Positions 44,401-54,660 of a stretch of 64,000 nucleotides of DNA are shown one piece after another. The translations under genes and the position numbers were made by a program. The notes beneath the pieces are model-generated. The model saw nothing but the letters and a program-made list of their open reading frames with translations, made no database searches and was not told where the DNA came from. How positions within the stretch are numbered: the first letter of the stretch is position 1; each line of letters opens with the position of its first letter. Source of the stretch: Aporrectodea caliginosa (lineage: Eukaryota; Annelida; Clitellata; Crassiclitellata; Lumbricidae); contig JACEVL010000207.1 in NCBI GenBank assembly GCA_020284085.1, forward strand, positions 910,001-974,000, written 5' to 3'.

Positions 44401-45157
44401 ATTCTCTCTCTCCCTATCACTGCGGGTTTACTCAATGGCCTTGATCGACGTAAAATGTCGCAAAAACTAATGTAGAAATTTATTTTAACTTCATTTTTAT
44501 ATATATCTATTACCAAAGAACACAAACAGGTTTAAACATCTAGTGTGGTCACTGTGTTTAAACATAAACATTTGATATACGCAGCGATTGACCGAAAATG
44601 CATTAACCAGATGTAATAATTGTTTTTGAACAGTTCTCGCTGTTCCTATAATTGCATGGATCCAGACTTACACGCCATCTTATGGCATCAAATGCCGTTC
44701 ACGTCCTACATAATATTATAATGAAGACCGTTGAATATACAAGGCCACGCTTCTACATTTATTTGTAGGGCACAAATCACACGTAAAAGAGGTGTGTTAT
44801 TATTCAGAACAGCTATTACCGTTCGTATGACATGGCTCCGGACAATTTTAGGCATCAAAGGGCGTTGATATCGGCAGAAATTATTTTGAACAGTTCTCAA
44901 TTTTCTCACTAACTTGGAACATGTTGGAGTTTTCTGGTGCTAGGTTTGCGTACGGGACTTATTCGATCATGTGGGCCGCCTTTAAACGCTGGAGGACGAC
45001 CGACGCGGATCGTTGGAGTGATCTCGATCTTCAGTTAGTTGTGGCTCCTTCAATCAACCGATCGACACACGACGAATGCTTTCTTCTGCGTACTCCTTGT
45101 GCCTCAACGAGTAGCCCGACCTCCAATATCTTCTACCAGTGAGGGACTGCTGTGAGG

Positions 45158-45291
45158 GACAGGCTGTCTGTTCTGTTAGTAGTTAAGATTTATGTCTTCT
45201 GTCATTTGCGTTCTTGTGAATTGTTTCAATTGCATAACTGTAAACTGTACCGGTTGCGATGTGTCAACCGGATTGTTTCAATAAAGGAAGA

Positions 45292-45373
<82 letters not shown>

Positions 45374-45414
45374 TATATTATATTATATTATTATATATTA
45401 TTATTAATAAAGGA

Positions 45415-45509
<95 letters not shown>

Positions 45510-45510
45510 C
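45158..45510 (+). mobile_element. SINE-1 copy 6, 5' truncated, with (ATT)n tail
   Basis: Starts in ACAGGCTGTCTGTTCTGTTA; carries the alternative 3' end CTGTACCGGTTGCGATGTGT and AACCGGATTGTTTCAATAAA, then ATT triplets to 45510 with a TATTATATTATA patch and an internal AATAAAGGA at 45408. Confidence 0.78.
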
Positions 45511-45594
45511 GTGCGTGCGAACGCTGTCACCTGTCGTCGCTCTACTCTATCGACGCAACTTGGCTCAGAGACTCTGAACATCCATGCCATCTTC

Positions 45595-46480
45595 AGTTTT
45601 CGACGGGAATCCGTTGGCTGGTTCCACGCGTGTGCGTGGGCCCACCACAGGCGACTTTTTCAGCTAACTATGCGTTGTTTTGCTAACTGATGTAATATTT
45701 TTGTTCGTAATGATACTTAACATAATAATAGGCTAGTGCAGAGAGTGCCTCTGAATAGGTCTCTTGAAGAGGCGCTATATAAATTCTCAGAATGAATGAA
45801 TTGCTCCTCTAATGGCAACTCATTAATTAAAATAAGTGTATATAAAATAACATAGAACATAAGTTACGTATCTGTGTAGTTAAACAAAATAATTTTTAAC
45901 TATGTCATGACGTGATCCCTCTGTATTACGAGAAGTTAAGTGTTAATTAATTTTGTTTAAGTTAATGTCGATATCCACGGCCTTAGAAACGAAAGGTATC
46001 ATTGAACAGTTCAATATATATTACGTTCGTTTTGCACACCTTTAAAAGGACTAAATGCAGTCATATAAGTTCAATTAATCAACGTTGGGATTTGTCCACA
46101 ATTCAACCTCGATAACTATGCAGCTATACCAGAAAACAATGAGAAATTTAGGATATTCTTTCCTACAGACGTCAACGACCTCTGTTACCACACAGTGGTC
46201 GTTAAACAGTAAACAAAACTATAAATAAATAAAATTCTGTCCACGTTACCAACGTTTGATGGCATAAGATATGGCTAAACAGTCGTTATATAAACAATTA
46301 ATTCATATCTGCATCAAATGCCATAAGATGTCGTTAAATTACTTAAATCGAAACTTAATCCAGTCTCATATCTATGATAAATACAGATGCAGAGAGACGT
46401 CAACGAACATGTCAGCCGCAAGAGGTCGTTTAACAACGAATACTGCAAATATATCTGGTTTTTCTAAGACACCTTTATTT
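45595..46480 (+). repeat. Segmental duplicate SD-4, copy a (uninterrupted)
   Basis: Collinear with 46815-48990. Begins GACGGGAATCCGTTGGCTGG (a LINE-L-type 3' end with GAGGCGCTATATAAATTCTC at about 45770), then AACATAGAACATAAGTTACG, AACTATGTCATGACGTGATC, a PSE/TATA module and hairpin-type sequences. It gives the pre-insertion state of copy b. Confidence 0.9.
46030..46072 (+). promoter_or_regulatory. PSE/TATA module 16
   Basis: GCACACCTTTAAAAGG, then GTCATATAAGTTC. A type A/B-like end, GACGTCAACGACC and GTCGTTAAACAG, lies at 46174-46208 in the same direction. Confidence 0.6.
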
Positions 46481-46510
46481 TGTTTAATTACGACTCAATA
46501 TATATTTCTT
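46460..46510 (+). promoter_or_regulatory. PSE/TATA module 17
   Basis: CTAAGACACCTTTATTTTG, 19 bp, CTCAATATATATTTC, then TTCATTTTCGTAACTC. Confidence 0.6.
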
Positions 46511-46719
46511 TCTCTTCATTTTCGTAACTCATTCCCAATTCGGACAGTCTGTACGCGACAAACACGACAATTATTGAACATGATCATTAAGTAACAGTCG
46601 ATATTAAGTCATTGCAATAAATTATTATATATTATTATTATAGTTTAAAGACGGCATTTCTTACAATCACACGTTTAATTAGTTTTTTTGGACTTTGACC
46701 TCCACTTCCATTGCAAATT

Positions 46720-46780
46720 AGTTATTTATATTATATCGAAAACACGATAAAAAGGTGTTTCAACAAAGAGTAACGATTTC
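46720..46780 (-). promoter_or_regulatory. PSE/TATA module 18
   Basis: Minus strand: GTTACTCTTTGTTGAAACAC with CTTTTTATCGTG, then GATATAATATAAATAAC. A half-hairpin AAATGCCGTCTTTAAACTAT with an (AAT)-type tail lies about 60-90 bp downstream. Confidence 0.58.
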
Positions 46781-47242
46781 ACTAGTATATTTTATTTTAG
46801 CGACATATTTAGCTATAGACGGGAATCCGTTGCTTGGTTCCTCGTGTTTGCGTGGGCCCGCCACAGGCGACTCTTTCAGCTTAGTGTGCATTGTTTTGTA
46901 AACTGATGCAATATTTTAGTTTGTAATGACATTTGACATCATAATATTCTAGTGCATAAAGTACCTTCGAAGAGGCGCTATGAAAATTCTCAGAATGAAT
47001 GATTGAATAATTATTGTTCCTCTAATGGAAACTCATTAATTAAAATAAGTGTCTGCAAACTAACATAGAACATAAGTTACATATCTCTGTAGTTAAGCAA
47101 AATAATTTTTAACTATGTCATGACGTGATCCCCTGTATCACGAGTCATTAAAATTTAACTAATTCTGTTTGAGTTAAAGTCGATATCCATGGCCTTAGAA
47201 ACGAAAGGTATCGTCGAACATATCAATATGTATTATGTTCGG

Positions 47243-47284
47243 TTTGCACACCTTTAAAAGGATTGCATACATTCATATAAGTTC
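47243..47284 (+). promoter_or_regulatory. PSE/TATA module 19
   Basis: GCACACCTTTAAAAGGATTG, then TTCATATAAGTTCG. Duplicate of module 16. Its downstream region is split by the composite insertion about 30 bp after the TATA box. Confidence 0.58.
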
Positions 47285-47330
47285 GATTTGCGTTCAATTA
47301 ATCAACGTTGAGAATAAAGCAGTGGAACAA

Positions 47331-47377
<47 letters not shown>

Positions 47378-47577
47378 TTTCTTTATTAATTCAAACCGAC
47401 AAACGCAGTGTGATTACAGTGTACAGTTATGCAATTGAAATCTTAACTACTAACAGAACAGACAGCCTGCAATACAACGGCGCTAATAGCAGCCTACAAA
47501 GCATGTCCGCCCAACGGGGGCTCGAACTCGGTACCTCTTGCTCTCTGTGCCAGATGTTATCCAATGCGCTATCGGGT
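47331..47577 (-). mobile_element. SINE-1 copy 7, joined head-on to LINE-R
   Basis: The (AAT)n tail is at the left (47331-47376) and the head CGATAGCGCATTGGATAACA ends at about 47577, directly against LINE-R coding sequence in the opposite direction. It uses the alternative 3' end. Confidence 0.85.
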
Positions 47578-48202
47578 AACAGAGTTTGTGTATTTGGGAG
47601 GTCTGATAACGGAGGACGGCCGATGCACAAAGGACATCAAACGTAGAATTGGTTTGTCGTGTGCCATGTTCGGCCAACTGAACAAGATATGGAAAGGAAA
47701 CAGCATATCGACAAGAACAAAGATGAAACTGTATGGAGCTTTTGTCATCCTAGTGCTGCTGTATGGATCCGAGTGCTGGTGCATGCGCAGAGAGGATGAG
47801 AGGAGATTGCTGGTGGCGGAAATGAGCTGGCTGCGAAGAATACTGGGCAGAAGTAGGAGAGACAAGATCCGAAATGAGGTGACCCGAGAGGAGCTGGGAC
47901 AGAGGGAGACAGTGGTGGATAAGATCAGGAAAAGGAGGCTCACATGGTTCGGTCATGTGACGAGAATGAACAACAAAAGGCTCCCAGCCGCGGCACTGTA
48001 TGGACATGTGGAGGGAACACGAAGTCGAGGAAGACAAAGAAAGACCTCGATGGACAATATAATGGAGGATCAGAGGGCACAAAACATGGATATGAGGGAA
48101 GCCATGGATAAAATCAGAGACAGAACGATTTGGAGATGTCATGTTAAGGACTCATCGTTGGCGCACGCCTGACGGAGGAGAGAGAAGAAGAAGAGAAGAA
48201 GA
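47578..48202 (+). pseudogene. RTE-like LINE C-terminus (LINE-R copy 4), intact frame
   Basis: About 195 codons: VTEFVYLGGLITEDGRCTKD, ISTRTKMKLYGAFVILVLLY, GSECWCMRREDERRLLVAEM, RRLTWFGHVTRMNNKRLPAA and RGRQRKTSMDNIMED to a stop near 48170. YLGGLITEDG and the GSECW / WFGHV pair identify an RTE-type C-terminus. Its GA-rich tail (GAAGAAGAAGAGAAGAAG) ends at the target-site repeat. 5' truncated; no frame break. Confidence 0.9.
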
Positions 48203-48305
48203 ATCCACGTTGGGTTTTGTTCACAATTCAACCTCGATAACAATGCAGCTATAACAGAAAACAATGAAATTTAGGATATCCTTTCCTACAGACGTCAACG
48301 ACCTC

Positions 48306-48700
48306 TATTCTATTCTATTCTATTCTATTCTATTCTATTCTATTCTATTTATGGACTTATAAAGCGCCTCTCGCAGTACAACCTAATCAGAAGCGCTTCC
48401 AGTGCGAAGGGCCCCTCGAAAAAAGAAAAGTCTTAAGAGAACGAGCAGAAGCAGTGGTACCTCCAAATAACATTACAGCACGAGTTAAAGCAGGGAGGTC
48501 ATTCCACAGCAAAGGTCCAACGGAGGCATAGGCGCGATGCTGTGCTGTGGCAGTCCGAGACCTCGGAACTAGAAGGTCATGATGGTCAGAAGAGCGGAGA
48601 GGACGTCCAGAGGTAGCTGAGATAGGCCGTCTCATAAGATCACAGAGGTAGCGTGGAGCTTGAGGTAGCGTGGAGCTTGACCTAAAAACGTTACTGTTAA
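48306..48700 (-). pseudogene. LINE-L C-terminus with (TAGAA)n tail
   Basis: Minus strand: HDLLVPRSRTATAQHRAYAS, GPLLWNDLPALTRAVM and LKTFLFSRGPSHWKRF, then GAGAGGCGCTTTATAAGTCC and (TAGAA)n at 48306-48351. It lies inside SD-4 copy b at the point matching about 46184 of copy a. Confidence 0.85.
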
Positions 48701-49084
48701 CGTTACACTGTTACCACAGTGGTCGTTAAACAGTAAACAAAACCAAAAATAAATAAAATTCTGTCTACGTTACCAACGTTTGATGGCATAAGATATCGCT
48801 AAACAGTCGTTATATAAACAATTAATTCATTTCAGCATCAAATGCTATAAGATTCTAGATGTCGCTAAATTACTTAAATCGAAACAGTCCATTCTCGGAT
48901 CTATGTTAAATACAGAGGTTGAGACATCAACAAACTTGTCAGTCACATTATTACAGCTTTTAACTTAAAAGCAATTTGTAGTTTTCATGAAACACGATTT
49001 AAAGGTGTTTATGATTAGTCCTCGATTCGTCATTTATCTGTCCTCTGTCCGCCTCTGATCCTTCGACAATCCTGGATCAAGGAT

Positions 49085-49250
49085 CCTGAGTGGCCGAGTG
49101 GGTTGGTAACCTGCTCGTCACGCCGGCGCCCCGGGTTCGCTTCCCGGTCGGGTCGGTTTATCAGAGATTAATTTCTCGGATCTTTACTGCGGGTGGCTCG
49201 GTCGCATTATAAACGTGGAGTACAATACAACACACAATACAACACATCAC
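49085..49250 (+). mobile_element. SINE-3 (tRNA-Ser/Leu-like head)
   Basis: A box GTGGCCGAGTGG, a long variable-arm-like region, then B box GGGTTCGCTTCCCGG. The A box matches the class II tRNA consensus. The body continues CGGATCTTTACTGCGGGTGG and ends in AATACAACAC repeats. A tRNA gene is unlikely because the acceptor arm does not close and a repeat tail follows. Confidence 0.75.
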
Positions 49251-49254
49251 AATA

Positions 49255-49495
49255 CAACTGGGGCGCGGTGGTTTAGGGTATGTTCGGTGCCTTGCAGCTG
49301 GAGGGTTGCGGATTCGAATCCACCTCAAAGTCGCCGCGTAGGGACCCTGGGCAAGTCCTTCACTCGCAATTACTCCTGCGCTTCGGCGTGAAACTCCGAT
49401 TCAGCGTTCGCGCAGTAGTCGGGGAGCGCCTCTGAATGGGAAATCTGGTAGGGGCGCTATAACAAGTGTTCAAATACAATACAATACAATACAAT
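49255..49495 (+). mobile_element. SINE-2 copy 2
   Basis: Head GGGGCGCGGTGGTTTAGGG, B box GGATTCGAATCCACC, body GGGACCCTGGGCAAGTCC, then TAGGGGCGCTATAACAAGTG and (AATAC)n. About 30 bases of the body found in copy 1 are absent or changed. Confidence 0.86.
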
Positions 49496-49799
49496 CCGTC
49501 CTCGATTTGTCCTCGATCAAAGCCTTGACCGTGTGAAATGAACTTCTCGAACCTCTGAACTAAGAGCCAGCCGTCAAACCCACATTTAACTTGGTTTATT
49601 TGGTTCTTCACGGGTGCGAGTGCCCGCTTTGGTGACTATTTCAGATTCAGACGCTGTACAGATCTTGAGAGTTCGGATAGCGTGTACGGTGTAACGCCAC
49701 GAAGGCATCTAAAACACATGATATTCCACGTAGTAATGAGTTGTTAGCGACACCTTGCGGCTGCCAGATCTTTATCTTTTAATACAATTCTTAATGGAC

Positions 49800-49866
49800 C
49801 GATTACATACGACACCTTTAAATTGATTTCTACCTAGCTATATATAAGTAATTTTCGCTCAATCTC
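49800..49866 (+). promoter_or_regulatory. PSE/TATA module 20
   Basis: TACGACACCTTTAAATTG, 18 bp, GCTATATATAAG, then TTTTCGCTCAATCTC at 49852-49866. Confidence 0.66.
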
Positions 49867-49974
49867 TACGTTCTCCCTCCTCCAGATACTCTCCCGTTAA
49901 TTATCGAATACGCTGCAACGCTTACGAAAACATCTCAATGCACTTAAACAGTCGACCCTTTAGTTTGGTCAGTT

Positions 49975-50062
49975 GCTGCTCAACGACGCTGTCTCATAAA
50001 ACACGATCAAGGTCGCCCTCCTGCTTTACCCAGGCTTGGTACTGGCACTGCCAGAGAACAGG
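49975..50062 (-). repeat. Type B repeat, copy 10
   Basis: Minus strand GGCAGTGCCAGTACCAAGCC, GCAGGAGGGCGACCTTGATC, then GAGACAGCGTCGTTGAGCAG. Confidence 0.68.
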
Positions 50063-50164
50063 CTGTGGAAGAGTTTGCCATCCAATGAAAATCGTTGACG
50101 ATAGCACAGCCTCACTGTACTGCTCCACCTGCATCAAATGATGGAGTTCCTCATGAGTTTCTCA

Positions 50165-50345
50165 ATTGTATTGTATTGTATCTAAAGATTTATATAGCGC
50201 CCCTCTCAGAATAACTATTCAGAAGCGCTCTCAGCACGAAAACCCCGGGGGAAAAGAACGTCTTTAAAGAACGAGAGACCAAAGAGGAAAAACTAGTCAT
50301 TAGTGAACCCCTTCCATCCACAATCCCATCCACAAACACCTGACG
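50165..50345 (-). pseudogene. LINE-L 3' end with (AATAC)n tail
   Basis: Minus strand FKDVLFSPGVFVLRALLNS-like coding remnant, then GAGGGGCGCTATATAAATCT and AATACAATACAAT. Strongly truncated. Confidence 0.68.
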
Positions 50346-50569
50346 AAGGCAATAAATATAACGGGAACTAAAAATTATGCATGTCTAATCAAAGGGAGAG
50401 AGTATATATGCAACGAAGAAATAGCTGCTCCGAACATATCTCTCATCGGCAGTTGTCCAAACACCTCACTGGCGCTCTACCTACAGGTGAAAGCAGAAAT
50501 ACCTTTCGTCAAGCTACGTTTGACATCAACTACAAGATTTCTTGAAAAACAAATTTATCGCGAAAATAA

Positions 50570-50604
50570 TTTCTGTTGTTGTCATTAGCTGTCGTTAAAC
50601 TCTG
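50570..50604 (+). repeat. Type A hairpin, partial copy A11
   Basis: AAAATAATTTCTGTTGTTGT and CATTAGCTGTCGTTAAACTC. The loop is shortened and the 5' arm lost. A PSE/TATA module follows 50 bp later. Confidence 0.55.
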
Positions 50605-50639
50605 GATTATCCAACATTAGGTTTAAGATGGATGTTTGC

Positions 50640-50712
50640 ATAAAAGCGTTGGTAATAGACACCTTTAATAAACGCTCTTCCTACTCTATATAGATTTCGG
50701 TTTCGTAAACGA
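50640..50712 (+). promoter_or_regulatory. PSE/TATA module 21
   Basis: GGTAATAGACACCTTTAATA, 19 bp, CTCTATATAGATTTC, then GGTTTCGTAAACGAGG, which could form a short hairpin at the presumed RNA start. Confidence 0.63.
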
Positions 50713-51197
50713 GGTCATTTGACTGTTCACACATTTAAAACACGTAAACCAATCCAATTGATTTATAATGAATGTATTAGCTATCTATTTCTTATAAATT
50801 TCTTGTTTATTTCCAATAGATTTCAAACAAAATCTAACAATTCATCATCTCTGTTCCCTGACCCTACGTCTGACCCTGCCATCTCTGTCTGTCTCTCTGT
50901 CGCTCTTTTCACAGATTTTACAGAATGATTCGCTGCTGGCGGAAGTGATACCTTAACACTGCTTTAAGTGGCACACATAAGTCATCCGCCGATCCTTCTT
51001 TATGATAAATAAAATCATTCTTTATGGGAGTTGCTTGAAAATCGGTTTAATCACTTTGGGTCAGAGTTTCCACATCAGAAGTTTGTATTAATTTTGAGCA
51101 GATTTGAAACTCTTCAAACACCTGACACTGCCAGCATCATTGATTAACTTCGAGACCAATCACATTAGGCAAACCAGTACGTCTTCGATTTGCAAAT

Positions 51198-51255
51198 GAG
51201 ATATTTATATCATTTCAAAGACACGATTAAAAGGTGTTGAAACAGAGCATAACGA
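51198..51255 (-). promoter_or_regulatory. PSE/TATA module 22
   Basis: Minus strand: GTTATGCTCTGTTTCAACAC with CTTTTAATCGTG, then GATATAAATATCTC. Sister of module 12. Confidence 0.65.
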
Positions 51256-51257
51256 CT

Positions 51258-51780
51258 TAAGTAAGTAAGTAAGTAAGTAAGTAAGTAGATCCTTTATTGA
51301 TCCAATTGCTAACCGCACTTTGGTGTACATTATGAAGTATATAATCACGAATAAATCATCATAATAATAAAAGTTTTGCGTGCCAGACTGTCTGCAACAG
51401 GTAAAATTCTGTCATGTTTACGTGGACGTAGAGCATATACTACAGTTTTAATTGGGGGCAGTAGGTCATGTAGAGCATGGCCTGGATCTGCACGAACAGC
51501 ACTTGTATATTTGTATTTTAGCTACATCCTGTACTTGTTGTCGTAATCTATACATTAAAGAAAAGTAATTTGTCATGTTGTATGACGACCAATTCATTTT
51601 ATTAGTAATAAGAAATTGGTTTCTGTTTAGCAATCTGTATCAAGCTTCATTTGGACTGACACCATAAGGAAAGGGCGGTGTTGGAGTTGCTGTATTGGTG
51701 ATTGAGCAACATGGTAAATTAATAGAATAAATTCTACCCTGACTCATCTGATCCTATACGTCTTCCAATCTTCTAAGCGT
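51258..51780 (-). pseudogene. LINE-T C-terminus with (TACT)n tail
   Basis: Minus strand: LHDLLPPIKTVVYALRPRKH and LPVADSLARKTFIIMM, the conserved end of a CR1/L2-like polyprotein, then GTACACCAAAGTGCGG, GGATCAATAAAGGATC and TACT repeats. Same family as 57107-57472. A CT-rich tract (51780-51840) lies at the 5' junction. Confidence 0.82.
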
Positions 51781-51909
51781 CTCTTCCTCTGTCTGTCTGT
51801 CTCTGTCTGTCTGTCTCTCTTTGTTTTCTCTCTTGCTCTCCAGTGCATTGTTTAAAAAAATGAAATGATAACAATCTTACAAATATAGTAAAATTAAATA
51901 AAAATAGAG

Positions 51910-51975
51910 TTACTAAGATTGTAAAGCTTTCTTTAGATACCTTTAAAACGTGTTCTTCCGTTTCTATAAAAGTGT
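51910..51975 (+). promoter_or_regulatory. PSE/TATA module 23
   Basis: GTAAAGCTTTCTTTAGATAC with CTTTAAAACGTG, then TTTCTATAAAAGTG, a textbook TATA box. Sister of module 13. Confidence 0.68.
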
Positions 51976-52189
51976 CTTTTCTTTTCACTTTATTAGCTGT
52001 TTCGGCGTGAACAGAATTCACCAAATATATCATTATCGGGAGAAAACTAACTGGAACCTAAAACCATGCAGATATGACCAAAGAAGAATATAATAGTCGC
52101 GCATCAGCTCATATTATGACGATTCAAACTGTCGAACTCATCTTAAAGAAAAACCTGATCCGCGTTAGATGACGATTGTACTAATAGTT

Positions 52190-52290
52190 CCTGTTTTAAT
52201 GACAGTGTACCATTACAACGAGGTTAAAGTCGCCCTCCTCTTCATCCAGTCCTGGGACTGGCAATACCAGCAGTGGCGGAGTTAGAAGGT
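52190..52290 (-). repeat. Type B repeat, copy 11
   Basis: Minus strand CTCCGCCACTGCTGGTATTG, CCAGTCCCAGGACTGGATGA, GAGGAGGGCGACTTTAACC, then GTACACTGTCATTAAAACAG. Confidence 0.72.
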
Positions 52291-52456
52291 AACGATTGTT
52301 TTGTTTCCAGGGTTTAACGACAATTTCTGGCTTGACGTCGCCCTCCTTCTTTTTCAGCCTGGGAACTGGCACTATCTGGCACTTGTAATGACGGAATTAA
52401 TGTAACTATTATAAGGAATTCGATGGATGCAGAGTTTAACGACAATGGCAACATAG

Positions 52457-52605
52457 TAGAGGTCTGCGGGTAGAGCATTTCTGCTACCCGACCCGTACCC
52501 GTAACACAGGACCGCTACCCGTACCCGTACCCGACCCGTAGTCAAAATTACTACCCAACCCGACCCGTACCCGCGGGTATACCCGTACCCGTACCGTACA
52601 AGCCA
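52457..52605. repeat. (TACCCG)n-rich block, left
   Basis: Begins TAGAGGTCTGCGGGTAGAGC, then mixed CCCGTA and CCCGAC words. Resembles the subterminal repeats of some hAT elements; that is inference. Confidence 0.6.
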
Positions 52606-52690
52606 CATAATTAATAGGCATTCCCATAATCCGAGCCCCTAACAGTCCAATACTCTCACAAAGCATGTAGCAGTAATAATAATAGTATGA

Positions 52691-52708
52691 TGTTGATGAT
52701 CACATGCA

Positions 52709-52790
<82 letters not shown>
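52691..52790. repeat. (AAT)n array 5' of LINE-S copy 3
   Basis: About 27 AAT triplets from 52711, directly against the truncated LINE coding sequence. Confidence 0.95.
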
Positions 52791-52791
<1 letters not shown>

Positions 52792-54515
52792 TACTGCAAT
52801 CTTGCGTATGAGGAACCATCTCAGCTCAAATTTGGCAGCTACACCATATACTCTAGAATGGGCCCGCAGCAAGGAGATCCGCTAGGCCCTTTGCTTTTCT
52901 GCCTCCCACTACAAACGGCACTCCTCAAATTAACCTGTCCTCTCGCCTTCGGTTTTCTGGACGACATATCGCTGGGTGGACCATCATCGACGGTCGCAGC
53001 GGATATGGCTTCGTTAGAGGCCGATTGCGCAGACTTGGGCCTCACCCTCAACAGATCGAAATGCGAGGTGACGGCCAAGGATCTTCGGCAGATTACCAAC
53101 AGCTCTTTCAGTCAATTCGAGCGAGTTGAACCGGACTCGATGTGCCTACTGGGCGCCCCACTCTCCACCGGACCGGCTCTTCAAGGCGCGCTGGACGCAA
53201 GGGTGGAAGAGCTGGACAGAGCTCTGAGCAGACTGGGTTTAATAGCGCGGCAGGACGCACTGCTCATCTTGAGAAGCTCATTGGGCGCCCCAAAACTGCT
53301 TCATACCCTCAGATGCGCACCATGCGCAGGCCACCCCACTCTGTCTGTTTACGACCAAAGACTCCGCAAAGGCCTGGAAGACCTCTTAAATATCAATCTG
53401 ACGGATACACAATGGATGCAATCCACCCTCCCCATTGGCATGGGCGGACTGGGTATACGTAGGGTGTCATCGCTGGCGCTCCCCGCCTTTCTGGCATCTG
53501 CCGCGGGCACCCTCGTTTTACAGTCAGATATCCTCAGACAGCTGGAGGGCAACTCGGACCCACACGTGAGAGAGCTGGAGGCGAGTTGGCGAGAAGACTC
53601 GGGGTTGGACATAACAGAGACGTTCCCAGGTCACCTCCAATCCAAGTGGGACAAACCACTTCTTCAACGGTCTTCTTCAGAGCTGTTCACCACACTAACT
53701 GAAAAATTCGACCAAGCCAGATGGAGGGCTGTCACTACCGAACATGCTGGTGACTGGCTTTACACACTACCGATCACGTCCTGTGGCCTGAGACTGAGCG
53801 ACGAGGCGGTCAGGGTGGCGGTTGGACTGCGTTTGGGAGCTAACATATGCGAGCCTCACACGTGCGCTTGCGGTGTAGCAGTCACCGCTAGGGGCGAGCA
53901 TGGTTTGTCCTGCTCTCTGGGCTTTGGCCGAGTGGCACGCCACGGGGCCATCAACGACCTGGTGTACCGTGCTTTATCGAAAGCTGGGTTCCCAACAATC
54001 AAAGAACCGCAGGGGTTGTTCCGATCTGACGGAAAAAGACCGGATGGGATCACCCTCATCCCTTGGAAAGCCGGCAGAAGTCTGGTGTGGGACGCCACGG
54101 TTATAGACACTGGCACCGTCGTACCTTACGGCATCAGCAGCCAGAGCGGGGGCAGCGGCGAGCCTGGCAGAGGACAGGAAGACACAGAAATATCACGCCT
54201 GTCTAGAAACACACGTTTTCATACCGCTAGCCCTGGAAACGCTGGGTCCCATCAATACCGCTGGCCTCAATTTTATTTCTGACCTGGGTCGCCACCTCAC
54301 GCTAACTACGGGTGAACCGAGAGAGACCAGCTACATTTTTCAGAGGATCTCGGTCACAGTACAACGCTTCAACGCCGTAGCATTTAGTGGCACTTTTATC
54401 AAACCCACGCCCGGCATGGATGAGGAGTAGCCGTTCCAGATGCACTGCTTTTATAATTTTATAAGTCCCTGGGGGAATGAAGTACCTCAGGGCATAAAAA
54501 AATATAAAAAAAAAT
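52791..54515 (+). pseudogene. LINE-S copy 3: RT palm to restriction-like endonuclease
   Basis: The longest copy, about 545 codons. GPQQGDPLGPLLFCLPLQ and the catalytic FGFLDDISLGG (FLDD rather than the usual FADD), then LGLTLNRSKCEV. Central LPIGMGGLGIRRVSSLALPA and HAGDWLYTLPITSCGLRLSD. A knuckle HTCACGVAVTARGEHGLSC, then GKRPDGITLIPWKAGRSLVW with DATVID, the PD-(D/E)XK-like nuclease. A 2-base deletion at about 54107 breaks the frame; the old frame resumes to the stop at 54428-54430. The 3' UTR matches copy 2. The motifs suggest an R4- or CRE-like clade; the exact clade is inference. The apparent poly-Asn N-terminus is (AAT)n. Confidence 0.88.
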
Positions 54516-54660
54516 AATAATAATAATAATAATAATAATAGTAATAATAATAATATAGTTTCTTTAGAGCCCTCAAGGGATCATTTTTTACCTCGGGCGA
54601 TAAAAAAGGAAAATAATAATAATAATCACAATAATAATAGTAATAATAATAATAATCAAA
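54516..54660 (+). mobile_element. (AAT)n with a second LINE-S 3' end
   Basis: After LINE-S copy 3, an AAT array, then TTAGAGCCCTCAAGGGATCA and TTTTTTACCTCGGGCGATAA, then more AAT. The insert matches 39650-39745 and has the same direction relative to AAT. Confidence 0.68.

Larger units (their letters stand above)
46815..48990 (+). repeat. Segmental duplicate SD-4, copy b, with two insertions
   Basis: Follows copy a in direct orientation. It is interrupted at 47311-48202 (SINE-1 plus LINE-R) and at about 48306-48700 (LINE-L). Copy a lacks both, so both insertions postdate the duplication. Confidence 0.9.
50955..52420 (+). repeat. Segmental duplicate SD-3, copy b, with LINE insertion
   Basis: Collinear with 33270-34120 except for about 630 bp at 51258-51885, where a LINE-T copy separates the two divergent promoter modules. 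Confidence 0.87.

Noticed and set aside
45595..48990. Host protein gene in the 47564-48172 frame
   Set aside because: Motifs are those of an RTE-type LINE C-terminus, and target-site repeats show it is part of an insertion.
49085..49160. A genuine tRNA-Ser or tRNA-Leu gene
   Set aside because: A and B boxes are good, but I cannot close an acceptor stem, and a SINE body with a simple-repeat tail follows.
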